Positions 52,997-60,460 of a stretch of 64,000 nt of DNA are shown here, piece after piece (the first letter of the stretch is position 1; each line of letters opens with the position of its first letter). Location of the stretch: the IMG/VR virus record IMGVR_UViG_3300021964_000023, positions 1 to 64,000 of that record; one strand, written 5' to 3'. Under the pieces are notes generated by a model. That model was not told the origin of the DNA and did not search any database. It was given only the letters and a program-made list of their open reading frames with translations. The translations under genes and the position numbers were made by a program. The DNA comes from a virus.

Positions 52997-53280
52997 ACGT
53001 TAAACTTGTCCGTACCACCTCTGGTGAAGATGTCATCTGTGAGGTTCTAAGTGAGACCGATGATTCGGTTACTTTCTCTAATGCAATTGTTGCAGTTCCT
53101 GCTGGCAATGGTCAGATTGGTTTTGCTCCCTGGTCTCCACTTCTTAGTAAAGAGGTAAAGGAGTTGACAATCGACAAAAAGTTTGTAATGTACATTGCAG
53201 AAGCACAGGACCAGATCGTGACTGAATATCAGTCTATGTTCAGTCCCATCATTGCTCCTAACAAAAAACTCGCTCTCTGA
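52993..53280 (+). CDS. small conserved 'SGE-domain' protein B
   Basis: 95 aa. MNVKLVRTTSGEDVICEVLS, then a hydrophobic turn region, FAPWSPLLSK and FVMYIAEAQDQIVTEYQSMF. Follows the same pattern as the genes at 42015, 57195 and 57544 ([ST]GExx...V, central W, final strand and helix). May be a small Sm-like barrel; this is a by-eye inference. No catalytic residues. Coupled to the upstream membrane protein by an ATGA overlap. Confidence 0.72.
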   Translation: MNVKLVRTTSGEDVICEVLSETDDSVTFSNAIVAVPAGNGQIGFAPWSPLLSKEVKELTIDKKFVMYIAEAQDQIVTEYQSMFSPIIAPNKKLAL

Positions 53281-53295
53281 GTCTTTTATTTTATT

Positions 53296-53817
53296 ATGAT
53301 TAACATTGATCGCATCAATCTTGAAGAGTTCTTTGGTTGTGTGAACGCTACCAATACCAAAGAGATGAAGTCCAATGCATTTAAAACTATCCGTACCTGG
53401 TTGCAGGAGAAGTCCTTTGCCAAGTGGAGTGATGGTCAGCTTGAGTATGTTGGAGACTTCAAAGATGGAGTTGATTTTGTCTCTGAAGACAACATTAACT
53501 ATGAGATGAAGGGTAAACTCAAGATGTTCAACAAGAATGGGTCTACCTCATCCATCGTTCTTAAGAACTTCCAAGGCGACAACAAAGTGATTGAGAAAAC
53601 GTTTGACTACATGCTTCTGGTAGACACTGGATCCATGGCAATTGGCATTACTGATTGGGACACAGTAGAAAAGCGTATTTACTACACCCCCAAATCTCCT
53701 ACTGCCAAGGTCAAGTTTCTCCCAGGAGACTTCACTATCCTTGCCAAGGACATTAAACCTGCAAAGAAGAGTATTACTTCTGCAGAGATCCTCGATAACC
53801 TGCAAGAGATTCTTTAA
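53296..53817 (+). CDS. restriction-endonuclease-like protein (possible PD-(D/E)XK)
   Basis: 173 aa. A candidate nuclease core: DGVDF (Asp 60), then nine residues, YEMKGK (Glu 70, Lys 72), resembling D...ExK of PD-(D/E)XK enzymes; later KTFDYMLLVDTGSMAIGITD fits the following core strand. An N-terminal helical region (TKEMKSNAFKTIRTWLQEKS) could contact DNA. Its stop overlaps the ATG of the Dam methylase (TAATG), which suggests a modification-linked function. Without a structure prediction the nuclease call stays tentative; a DNA-binding accessory protein is the alternative. Confidence 0.5.
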   Translation: MINIDRINLEEFFGCVNATNTKEMKSNAFKTIRTWLQEKSFAKWSDGQLEYVGDFKDGVDFVSEDNINYEMKGKLKMFNKNGSTSSIVLKNFQGDNKVIEKTFDYMLLVDTGSMAIGITDWDTVEKRIYYTPKSPTAKVKFLPGDFTILAKDIKPAKKSITSAEILDNLQEIL

Positions 53818-54728
53818 TGAAAAGTTTTAAGACTCCTCTCCGCTACCCTGGAGGCAAGTCCAGGGCATGTAAAAAGATGGATCCTTACTTCCCTGATCTC
53901 AGGGATTATAAGGAGTACCATGAGCCATTTATTGGTGGTGGCAGTGTTGCCCTACACATCACTAAGAAGTATCCTCATCTGAAGATCTGGGTAAATGATC
54001 TTCATCCACCTTTAGCAACCTTCTGGCAGCAACTCCAAACTAATGGACGCCAGATGCAAGAGAAACTTAATGAACTCAAGTCTCGTTATCCTGATAGGGG
54101 TTCTGCAAAGGGAATTTTCCTAGCATCTAAAGAGTATCTTGCCACCGATCTGTCCGAACCTTTGTGGACAGCAATCTCTTTCTATATTGTTAATAAGTGT
54201 TCTTTTTCTGGTTTGAGTGAATCATCATCGTTCTCTCCACAAGCATCTGATAATAATTTCTCTATGAAGGGTATCCTTAAATTGACTGGATATCAACAAC
54301 TTATACATAATTGGAAGATCACCAATTATTCATATGATCAGATTCTAGATGAATCTTCTGATCGATCTGGTGTGTTTGTTTATCTTGATCCTCCATATGA
54401 TATTAAAGATAATTTGTATGGTAAAAAGGGTGGGATGCACAAAGGATTTGATCATGATAAATTTGCAGAAGACTGTAGTAACTCTTCTACAGACATGATG
54501 ATCAGTTATAATTCTGATCAACTTGTTAAAGATCGTTTTATCGATTCTAAATGGAGAACTGGAGAGTTTGATCTCACATATACTATGAGATCTGTTGGTG
54601 ATTACATGAGTGATCAAAAAGAACGTAAAGAACTACTTTTAATGAACTATGAAAATAGAAGTCTCACTCTACAAGGCGGGCAAACTCTGGAAGGAGGAGT
54701 GTCAAGCAGCAGACTTCCAGGATGCTAG
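53817..54728 (+). CDS. dam: Dam-type adenine-N6 DNA methyltransferase
   Basis: 303 aa, D12 class. SAM-binding motif X PLRYPGGKSRA at residues 7-17, motif I HEPFIGGGSVAL, catalytic motif IV YLDPPYD (Asp 191-Tyr 194), and FSGLSESSSFSPQ between. Probable target GATC, as in T4 Dam and other Dam enzymes; not provable by eye. The last 27 residues run out of frame over the next gene by 80 bases, an unusually long overlap here, which suggests a C-terminal extension after loss of an earlier stop. It contains 12 GATC sites in 299 bases. Confidence 0.9.
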   Translation: MKSFKTPLRYPGGKSRACKKMDPYFPDLRDYKEYHEPFIGGGSVALHITKKYPHLKIWVNDLHPPLATFWQQLQTNGRQMQEKLNELKSRYPDRGSAKGIFLASKEYLATDLSEPLWTAISFYIVNKCSFSGLSESSSFSPQASDNNFSMKGILKLTGYQQLIHNWKITNYSYDQILDESSDRSGVFVYLDPPYDIKDNLYGKKGGMHKGFDHDKFAEDCSNSSTDMMISYNSDQLVKDRFIDSKWRTGEFDLTYTMRSVGDYMSDQKERKELLLMNYENRSLTLQGGQTLEGGVSSSRLPGC

Positions 54729-54831
54729 AGTGATTGCTCTAGAGAAAAATCCTGGCGCAACAATTGTTGGTGTCAGTGCCAATTTGTGTGCTGATCAAAT
54801 TGGAGACATCCCCGATTACTTTAAAAAATAA
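54649..54831 (+). CDS. small conserved protein overlapping dam
   Basis: 60 aa: MKIEVSLYKAGKLWKEECQA, then ADFQDARVIALEKNPGATIV and a polar tail. A beta-alpha-beta pattern with a helix ('FQDARVIALEKNP') that I associate with short conserved cyanophage proteins of unknown function. Overlaps the end of dam by 80 bases in another frame. The sequence looks like a real protein, so the overlap is more likely an extension of dam than an error here. Confidence 0.68.
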   Translation: MKIEVSLYKAGKLWKEECQAADFQDARVIALEKNPGATIVGVSANLCADQIGDIPDYFKK

Positions 54832-54833
54832 TC

Positions 54834-55547
54834 ATGACCTATAGGTATGAGTTCTCACCTCGTATTAATCCTGGAATACTTAAGTGGAAATTAAATAAAG
54901 ATCATATGGATCTTCTATGGGCATATCTTAAAAAACCTACTACTAAAGGTGCCTGGAAGTTTGACGATAATAATAAGATTATTGAAAGAACTCCATATCA
55001 AGAATGGGCACTCGATGACTATACTAAAAGATTTAGATCTGAAGTATTAGCACCAGCAATTAAGGAGTATGTAGACTATTGGGGATACCCAATGGCACTT
55101 AAGACTAGTCATTATCCGATTCCTAAAATGAATCGATGGTGGGTTAGAGTCTCTGGCAAAGGTGAATATCAACCACTTCATGATCATCAATCAATTTGGA
55201 CATTCATTATTTGGATGAATATTCCTTTTGAATATGAGGATGAGCAATCTGGTGATGCCATAGAACTATATCCAGAAGCAGGCAATGTTACTATTCATTA
55301 TCTTGATTCTATTGGAAGACTTCAAGTGTATCCATTTAGATTGGGTAAAAAAGATGAAGGAACTATGCTTTTATTTCCAGGAGATCTAAATCATACAGTT
55401 TATCCTCATTATACTACCGATGAATACAGAATTAGTATTGCGGGTGATATTGTAATTGATAGTTTAAACTGTGATCAATTAGTTCCAGTTTATCGAAAAA
55501 ATGATCATGAGTTTTCTAACTTTCGCGAAGAGGACTATGGAACTTAA
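54834..55547 (+). CDS. 2OG-Fe(II) oxygenase-like protein (PF13759-like)
   Basis: 237 aa. Jelly-roll pattern: PLHDHQSIWTFIIWM (His 116, His 118), a Y/Asp-rich middle, and LFPGDLNHTVYPHYTTDEYR (His 187, Arg 199) ending in SIAGDI. This fits the cyanophage 2OG-Fe(II) oxygenase-like family (PF13759-type HxH...H...R). Substrate unknown. Starts two bases after the preceding stop and overlaps gp62 by 11 bases. Confidence 0.72.
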   Translation: MTYRYEFSPRINPGILKWKLNKDHMDLLWAYLKKPTTKGAWKFDDNNKIIERTPYQEWALDDYTKRFRSEVLAPAIKEYVDYWGYPMALKTSHYPIPKMNRWWVRVSGKGEYQPLHDHQSIWTFIIWMNIPFEYEDEQSGDAIELYPEAGNVTIHYLDSIGRLQVYPFRLGKKDEGTMLLFPGDLNHTVYPHYTTDEYRISIAGDIVIDSLNCDQLVPVYRKNDHEFSNFREEDYGT

Positions 55548-55902
55548 AGATTGGTTGAATTCTATCAATCAAACAAAAGAAGATTTGTCTGAGGACATCA
55601 AGTCATATCCACCATTCATTGTTAATCGTTGCTTGTCTGGTCATTTAGATTGTGTTTTGTTTGCCAATGAGATGAATAAGAATGGTCACCTTGATAAAGA
55701 CATGCAATATTCTTTTTATCTAAATAGTTTGAGGAAGCGTAAAAGGTTTTCTCCTTGGCTCCGAAAGGATAAGATTACTGATCTTGATATTGTCAAGCAA
55801 TACTATGGTTATAGTAATGAGAAGGCAATGCAGGCATTGAAGATCTTGTCAAAAGATCAAATAGATTTTATTAAGAAACGACTTGACATTGGTGGAACAT
55901 GA
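55537..55902 (+). CDS. gp62: clamp loader small subunit gp62
   Basis: 121 aa from ATG 55537 (MELKDWLNSINQTKEDLSED); the longer frame from 55501 would lie deep in the upstream gene. T4 gp62 is 187 aa, so this is shorter. Conserved: YPPFIVNRCLSGHLDCVLFA, NEMNKNGHLDKDMQYSFYLN and RKRFSPWLRK, typical of gp62. Works with gp44 to open the clamp. ATGA overlap with regA, as in T4 order (44-62-regA). Confidence 0.88.
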   Translation: MELKDWLNSINQTKEDLSEDIKSYPPFIVNRCLSGHLDCVLFANEMNKNGHLDKDMQYSFYLNSLRKRKRFSPWLRKDKITDLDIVKQYYGYSNEKAMQALKILSKDQIDFIKKRLDIGGT

Positions 55903-56336
55903 CAAACAGTATTGAACCTCAGGTAAACTGGAAACCTGAGATGATGGTTGAAGTTATGTTGAATGAACCTGATGACTTTTTGAAGGTTCGTGAGACTCTT
56001 ACTCGTATCGGTGTTGCTTCACGCAAAGAAAAGAAACTTTATCAGTCTTGCCACATTCTTCACAAGCAAGGTAGGTATTACATCACTCACTTCAAGGAAC
56101 TGTTTGCTCTTGATGGCAAACATGCAAACCTTACTGTAAATGATGTTCAGAGACGGAACAGGATTGCGAGACTCCTCTCTGATTGGGGTTTAATTAGCGT
56201 AGTAGATGGCGAATCCATTATGGATATCGCACCTTTAAACCAAATTAAGGTTTTATCCTATAAAGATAAGAACGACTGGATCCTGGAACAGAAGTATAAC
56301 ATTGGGTCGAAGAAAAAAGTAGAAGCGACCGAGTAA
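55899..56336 (+). CDS. regA: translational repressor RegA
   Basis: 145 aa (T4 122 aa). It binds ribosome-binding sites of early mRNAs, including its own and those of clamp loader genes. Conserved RegA features: VMLNEPDDFLKVRETLTRIG, CHILHKQGRYYITHFKELFA and DVQRRNRIARLLSDWGLI. The extra C-terminal ~25 residues are basic. Coupled to gp62. Confidence 0.92.
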   Translation: MTNSIEPQVNWKPEMMVEVMLNEPDDFLKVRETLTRIGVASRKEKKLYQSCHILHKQGRYYITHFKELFALDGKHANLTVNDVQRRNRIARLLSDWGLISVVDGESIMDIAPLNQIKVLSYKDKNDWILEQKYNIGSKKKVEATE

Positions 56337-56340
56337 TCAA

Positions 56341-56535
56341 ATGGAAGAAGAGTCATACGAATATCAACTATTTTTATCAATAGATGATGTTCGTATGCTT
56401 TATAACCATACTTGTTATTCAATTGAGAAATGGCCAGGAGCACCTGCTAGACCATATGAAGAACAAGAGTTCTTGTGGCATATGAAGTCTCAACTTTTTG
56501 CTATGCTTGCTGACCACACATTCAATAACGGTTAA
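56341..56535 (+). CDS. small protein after regA
   Basis: 64 aa: MEEESYEYQLFLSIDDVRML, then YNHTCYSIEKWPGAPARPYE and a helical C-terminus (EFLWHMKSQLFAMLADHTF). Helical, probably a small bundle. Four bases after regA and followed by a terminator, so the last gene of the transcription unit. Function unknown. Confidence 0.65.
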   Translation: MEEESYEYQLFLSIDDVRMLYNHTCYSIEKWPGAPARPYEEQEFLWHMKSQLFAMLADHTFNNG

Positions 56536-56574
56536 CCCCATAACCATATTCGGTTATTACGGTTACTCTTTTTT
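56533..56574 (+). terminator. imperfect terminator ending the regA unit
   Basis: Outer stem TAACC/GGTTA and inner stem ATAACC/GGTTAT with a 6-base loop, followed by CTCTTTTTTG. The two stems are separated by a small internal loop. Confidence 0.5.
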
Positions 56575-56584
56575 GTAGTTTATG

Positions 56585-56592
56585 GTTAAATA
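56585..56592 (+). promoter_or_regulatory. possible late promoter motif GTTAAATA before hsp20
   Basis: TAAATA core in the gap after the terminator, 59 bases upstream of the hsp20 ATG, which also has a strong AAAGGAG ribosome site. Confidence 0.4.
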
Positions 56593-56651
56593 GTAGTGGA
56601 TGCCGAAGGGGTCCACACAACATAAACTCGCTTAGTAAAGGAGCTAAAACC

Positions 56652-57083
56652 ATGGGTAACCTCATGAGATACGGTGCTGCAGATATTTCGCAGCTTCTGG
56701 ATAGAATCAATCGTAATAGTATTGGAATGGACGAGTACTTTGATCGTCTTTTCAACATCCATGAATCATCTACCAACTATCCTCCCTATAATTTGATCCA
56801 GGTTAGCAATGTAGAGTCGCGTTTAGAAATCGCGCTTGCTGGATTCAAAAAGGAGGAGGTAAATGTCTACACCGAGTACGGAAAACTTTTTGTCGAAGGA
56901 CAAAAAGAATCCAAAGGAGATACGAACTACGTCCATAGAGGAATGGCTCAACGATCTTTCACCAGAGCATGGACGCTCAGTGATGATACGGAAATTAGAT
57001 CAGTTACTTTTGAGGATGGGTTACTAAGTATTGAACTTGGTAAAGTAGTTCCAGAACATCATGCTCGCAAAGACTACCTATAA
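56652..57083 (+). CDS. hsp20: small heat-shock protein Hsp20
   Basis: 143 aa. Alpha-crystallin domain: YPPYNLIQVSNVESRLEIAL, AGFKKEEVNVYTEYGKLFVE, MAQRSFTRAWTLSDDTEIRS and the G-x-L region GLLSIELGKVVPEH. Holds unfolded proteins for refolding, probably assisting assembly during infection. Hsp20 is a signature gene of T4-like cyanophages. It lies between two terminators with its own promoter motif and Shine-Dalgarno, an insulated single-gene unit. Confidence 0.94.
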   Translation: MGNLMRYGAADISQLLDRINRNSIGMDEYFDRLFNIHESSTNYPPYNLIQVSNVESRLEIALAGFKKEEVNVYTEYGKLFVEGQKESKGDTNYVHRGMAQRSFTRAWTLSDDTEIRSVTFEDGLLSIELGKVVPEHHARKDYL

Positions 57084-57086
57084 ATA
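57079..57086 (+). promoter_or_regulatory. perfect late promoter core TATAAATA
   Basis: Exact T4 late consensus, overlapping the hsp20 stop (TAA at 57081-57083). A terminator follows about 34 bases later, so any transcript would be only ~60 bases unless it reads through. Confidence 0.5.
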
Positions 57087-57119
57087 ACTGCGGGGCATAC
57101 CCAAATATCGTCGCCGCAC

Positions 57120-57160
57120 GGGCAGGGTTGGTCAGAATCAACCCTTGCCCACTTTTCTTT
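57120..57160 (+). terminator. intrinsic terminator after hsp20
   Basis: GGGCAGGGTTG pairs with CAACCC-TTGCCC (11 bp, one bulged T at 57145), 8-base loop, then ACTTTTCTTTTT. GC-rich and convincing. Confidence 0.88.
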
Positions 57161-57173
57161 TTCGTGCTAATAT
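57145..57173 (+). promoter_or_regulatory. possible sigma70 promoter inside the terminator
   Basis: TTGCCC (57145-57150, in the 3' arm of the terminator stem), 17-base spacer, TAATAT (57168-57173), 21 bases before the ATG at 57195. It could start transcription of the polymerase operon. Confidence 0.42.
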
Positions 57174-57194
57174 CACATTAAACTTCGTTTAGTC

Positions 57195-57542
57195 ATGGCA
57201 ATTAAATTAGCTGTCGTAAAGACAGGAGAACAAATCATTACTGATGTTGAAGAGATGCTTCTCGAAGACAAAGTAGTTGGATATTTCTTTAACAAACCCT
57301 GTATAGTAAAAACAGGTGATCCAGAGGTTAGTGAAGAGGGTGGTGCATCCTTTGAGATTAAATTGAGTCCTTGGATTGCTCTGGGTAAAGGTTATAGATT
57401 CCCAGTTCCTCTTGATTGGATCGTAACGTTCGTTGATCCTGTCAATGAACTTCATCGTATGTATTTGGTTGACATCCTCAAAGAAGAGGAAGAGGATCAA
57501 AGTCAATCCATGGTAGTAACTGATAGTTGTGAGGACTGTTGA
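57195..57542 (+). CDS. small conserved 'SGE-domain' protein C
   Basis: 115 aa: MAIKLAVVKTGEQIITDVEE, then FFNKPCIVKTGDP, LSPWIALGKG and PLDWIVTFVDPVNELHRMYL with an acidic, Cys-ended tail. Shares with the genes at 42015, 52993 and 57544 the [ST]GExx...V start, a central W and the closing 'hydrophobic-V-x-P...Y' block. Function unknown. First gene of the polymerase operon; its TGA is one base from the next ATG. Confidence 0.75.
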   Translation: MAIKLAVVKTGEQIITDVEEMLLEDKVVGYFFNKPCIVKTGDPEVSEEGGASFEIKLSPWIALGKGYRFPVPLDWIVTFVDPVNELHRMYLVDILKEEEEDQSQSMVVTDSCEDC

Positions 57543-57543
57543 T

Positions 57544-57798
57544 ATGGACCCTAAAGTTATTATTTTTCAAACTGGTGGAACTCTGATTTCTCGATTAGAG
57601 GAAGCACCATCTGCTGATATTGGTGAACCAGATTGTATTCTGGTACAACCATTTAATATTATGCCTGACGGAACTCTTAAAAGTTGGTTGGGTGATATTA
57701 CGGGAGATCAAAAGTTCAAGATTCATTCCGATAAGATCTTGACCATTGCCGAACCAACTGATAGAATCAAGGAACTGTACGGCAACTTGACTAAGTGA
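57544..57798 (+). CDS. small conserved 'SGE-domain' protein D
   Basis: 84 aa from ATG 57544 (MDPKVIIFQTGGTLISRLEE); a GTG at 57529 is less likely. Continues CILVQPFNIMPDG, LKSWLGDITGDQKF and ILTIAEPTDRIKELYGNL. Fourth member of the small-domain family, adjacent to member C. Its stop overlaps the GTG start of DNA polymerase (GTGA), so polymerase synthesis is probably coupled to it. Confidence 0.75.
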   Translation: MDPKVIIFQTGGTLISRLEEAPSADIGEPDCILVQPFNIMPDGTLKSWLGDITGDQKFKIHSDKILTIAEPTDRIKELYGNLTK

Positions 57799-60290
57799 GA
57801 TTTTATACGAACGTCCAGATGGTCGGGAACCAATTCCTCGTTAGGGGTTATGAAGACGGTAAACGCTTCACAACTCGCGAGAAGTGGAACCCGACCCTTT
57901 TTGTGCCCTCACAAAAGAAGACGTTCTATAAGACTCTTAGTGGAGAACAGGTTGAAGCAATCAAACCTGGGACCGTACATGAGTGCCGTGAGTTCATCAA
58001 AAAATATGATGGTGTAGAGGGATTTAAAATCTACGGTAATGAGCGGTTTATTTACCAATACATCTCTGAGAAGTATTCTGAGCAAGAGATCAAGTTTGAC
58101 ATTGGTAAGATCATGCTATCTACCATTGACATTGAGGTCGCTTCTGAGAATGGATTCCCAGATGTAGAGTCTGCTGCCGAGGAAGTTCTCCTTATCACCC
58201 TTCAGGATTATGCGACCAAGGAAATCATCACTTGGGGTCAGGGTCCATTCAAATTGAAGCAAGGGAATCATTATTACAAGCAGTTCAACAATGAAGAAGA
58301 TCTTCTTCATGACTTCATCAGTTGGTGGATTGACAACACCCCCGAAGTTGTCACTGGATGGAATAGTAAACTGTATGATATTCCATATCTAGTTCGCCGC
58401 ATTGATCGAATCCTTGGAGAGAAGTTGATGAAGAGACTCTCTCCATGGGGTCTTGTGACTGAGCAAGAAGTCTACATTCAAGGTAGGAAGCAAATGTCTT
58501 ATGACATTGGTGGAGTCTCTCAGTTAGATTATCTAGATCTCTATAAGAAGTTTACTTATACTAACCAAGAGTCTTATCGACTGGATCATATTGCAAATGT
58601 AGAGTTGGGTCAGCAGAAGCTAGACCACTCAGAATTTGATACCTTCAAGGATTTCTACACCAACGGTTGGCAGAAGTTTGTAGAATACAACATCATTGAC
58701 GTGGAACTTGTTGACCGATTGGAAGACAAGATGAAGTTGATTGAACTTGCGTTGACTATGGCATATGATGCTAAGGTCAATTATGAAGATGTGTTCTATC
58801 AAGTGAGGATGTGGGACACAATCATTTATAACTATTTGAAGGGAATGGGGATTGTCATTCCTCCCAAGGAAAAATCCGATAAAAACGAAAAGTACGCAGG
58901 TGCTTATGTCAAGGAACCGATTCCAGGAAAGTATGATTGGGTTGTGTCTTTTGACCTTAATAGTCTGTACCCTCACCTTATTATGCAGTACAACATCTCG
59001 CCAGAGACGCTTCAGGATACCAGGCATCCATCAGCAACAGTTGATCGAATTCTTAATGAAGAGATAGACTTTGAGGATTGCAAAGATAGTGCGGTCTGTG
59101 CTAACGGATCCATGTACCGCAAGAATACCCGTGGGTTCTTGCCAGAACTCATGGATAAGATGTATAGCGAGCGAGTGATCTTCAAGAAGAAGATGCTCAA
59201 AGCGAAGCAAGCATATGAGAAGACACCTACTAAAGAATTGGAGAAGGAAATTGCACGTTGTAACAATATTCAGATGGCTAAGAAGATCGCCCTTAACTCT
59301 GCCTATGGTGCTATTGGCAATCAATATTTTCGTTACTATAAACTTGCTAACGCCGAAGCAATCACCCTATCTGGACAAGTCTCCATCCGTTGGATTGAGA
59401 ACAGAATGAATGCCTATCTAAATAGGATTCTAAAGACAGAAGGCAAGGACTATGTTATTGCTTCTGATACTGACTCTATCTACCTACATCTTGGTCCACT
59501 TGTTGATCGCGTATTTCCTGAAGGAACTGACGATAAAGCAAAAGTAGTTGAGTTCCTTGACAAAGCATGTCAAGATCAGATCGAACCATTTATTGATAAG
59601 AGTTACAAAGATTTGGCAGAATATGTCAACGCTTATGATCAGAAGATGTTCATGAAGCGTGAGAACATTGCTGACCGTGGTATTTGGACAGCTAAGAAGC
59701 GATATATCTTGAATGTCTGGAACAGCGAGGGTGTTGCTTATGCTGAACCTAAACTGAAGATCATGGGTATTGAGGCAGTTAAGTCATCAACTCCTGCACC
59801 TTGTCGGGCAATGATTAAGGGTGCTCTAAAACTTATGATGACTGGTACTGAGGAGGACGTGATTGAATTTATTGATAAGAGTAGGCAAGAGTTCAAGCAA
59901 CTCCCTCCCGAACAGATCTCATTCCCAAGATCCGTATCGAATGTCAAGAAGTATGAGTGTAGAACTTCTATCTATACAAAGGGAACACCTATCCATGTCA
60001 GGGGTGCTCTTCTATTCAATCATCATGTAAAGGACAAAAAACTGACTAATAAATACTCACTCATCAATAACGGAGAGAAGATTAAGTTCTGCTATTTGAA
60101 GGAACCAAACCCACTGAGAGAGAATGTTATCTCATTCATTCAAGAATTTCCTAAGGAACTTAACCTTGACAAATATATTGACTACAACCTACAATTTGAC
60201 AAGAGTTTTGTTGAACCCGTAAAAACTATTCTCGACGCCATCGGATGGAATGTTGAGAAGACTGTAAACCTTGAACTATTTTTTGGATAA
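57795..60290 (+). CDS. gp43: DNA polymerase gp43 (family B)
   Basis: 831 aa (T4 898 aa). Start is GTG at 57795 (MRFYTNVQMVGNQFLVRGYE), as no suitable ATG precedes the conserved N-terminus. 3'-5' exonuclease: TIDIE (Asp 112, Glu 114), TGWNSKLYDIPYL, NIIDVELVDRLE. Polymerase: motif A DLNSLYPHL (Asp 387), motif B KKIALNSAYGAIGN, motif C SDTDSIY (Asp 558, Asp 560). C-terminal clamp-binding tail ELFFG. TAATG couples it to the next small gene. Confidence 0.96.
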   Translation: MRFYTNVQMVGNQFLVRGYEDGKRFTTREKWNPTLFVPSQKKTFYKTLSGEQVEAIKPGTVHECREFIKKYDGVEGFKIYGNERFIYQYISEKYSEQEIKFDIGKIMLSTIDIEVASENGFPDVESAAEEVLLITLQDYATKEIITWGQGPFKLKQGNHYYKQFNNEEDLLHDFISWWIDNTPEVVTGWNSKLYDIPYLVRRIDRILGEKLMKRLSPWGLVTEQEVYIQGRKQMSYDIGGVSQLDYLDLYKKFTYTNQESYRLDHIANVELGQQKLDHSEFDTFKDFYTNGWQKFVEYNIIDVELVDRLEDKMKLIELALTMAYDAKVNYEDVFYQVRMWDTIIYNYLKGMGIVIPPKEKSDKNEKYAGAYVKEPIPGKYDWVVSFDLNSLYPHLIMQYNISPETLQDTRHPSATVDRILNEEIDFEDCKDSAVCANGSMYRKNTRGFLPELMDKMYSERVIFKKKMLKAKQAYEKTPTKELEKEIARCNNIQMAKKIALNSAYGAIGNQYFRYYKLANAEAITLSGQVSIRWIENRMNAYLNRILKTEGKDYVIASDTDSIYLHLGPLVDRVFPEGTDDKAKVVEFLDKACQDQIEPFIDKSYKDLAEYVNAYDQKMFMKRENIADRGIWTAKKRYILNVWNSEGVAYAEPKLKIMGIEAVKSSTPAPCRAMIKGALKLMMTGTEEDVIEFIDKSRQEFKQLPPEQISFPRSVSNVKKYECRTSIYTKGTPIHVRGALLFNHHVKDKKLTNKYSLINNGEKIKFCYLKEPNPLRENVISFIQEFPKELNLDKYIDYNLQFDKSFVEPVKTILDAIGWNVEKTVNLELFFG

Positions 60291-60460
60291 TGGAACTTCC
60301 TATTAATGATGCAGAGCTCGCTACTATCGTAGGTGCGCTTCGTTTGGGTGGAGATACCTCTCTCTATCAAAAGTTGAAGATCATCAAGGAGATTCGTGAG
60401 GAGAACCCTGGCGGACCTTATAAAAGAATTGCTCGTGAAAAGTTTGGATTTGTGATCTAA
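60290..60460 (+). CDS. small conserved protein between gp43 and uvsX
   Basis: 56 aa, TAATG overlaps on both sides: MELPINDAELATIVGALRLG, then DTSLYQKLKIIKEIREENPG and a basic tail (YKRIAREKFGFVI). A helical protein probably co-translated with polymerase and UvsX; it may bind one of them. No characterised family recognised. Confidence 0.68.
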   Translation: MELPINDAELATIVGALRLGGDTSLYQKLKIIKEIREENPGGPYKRIAREKFGFVI

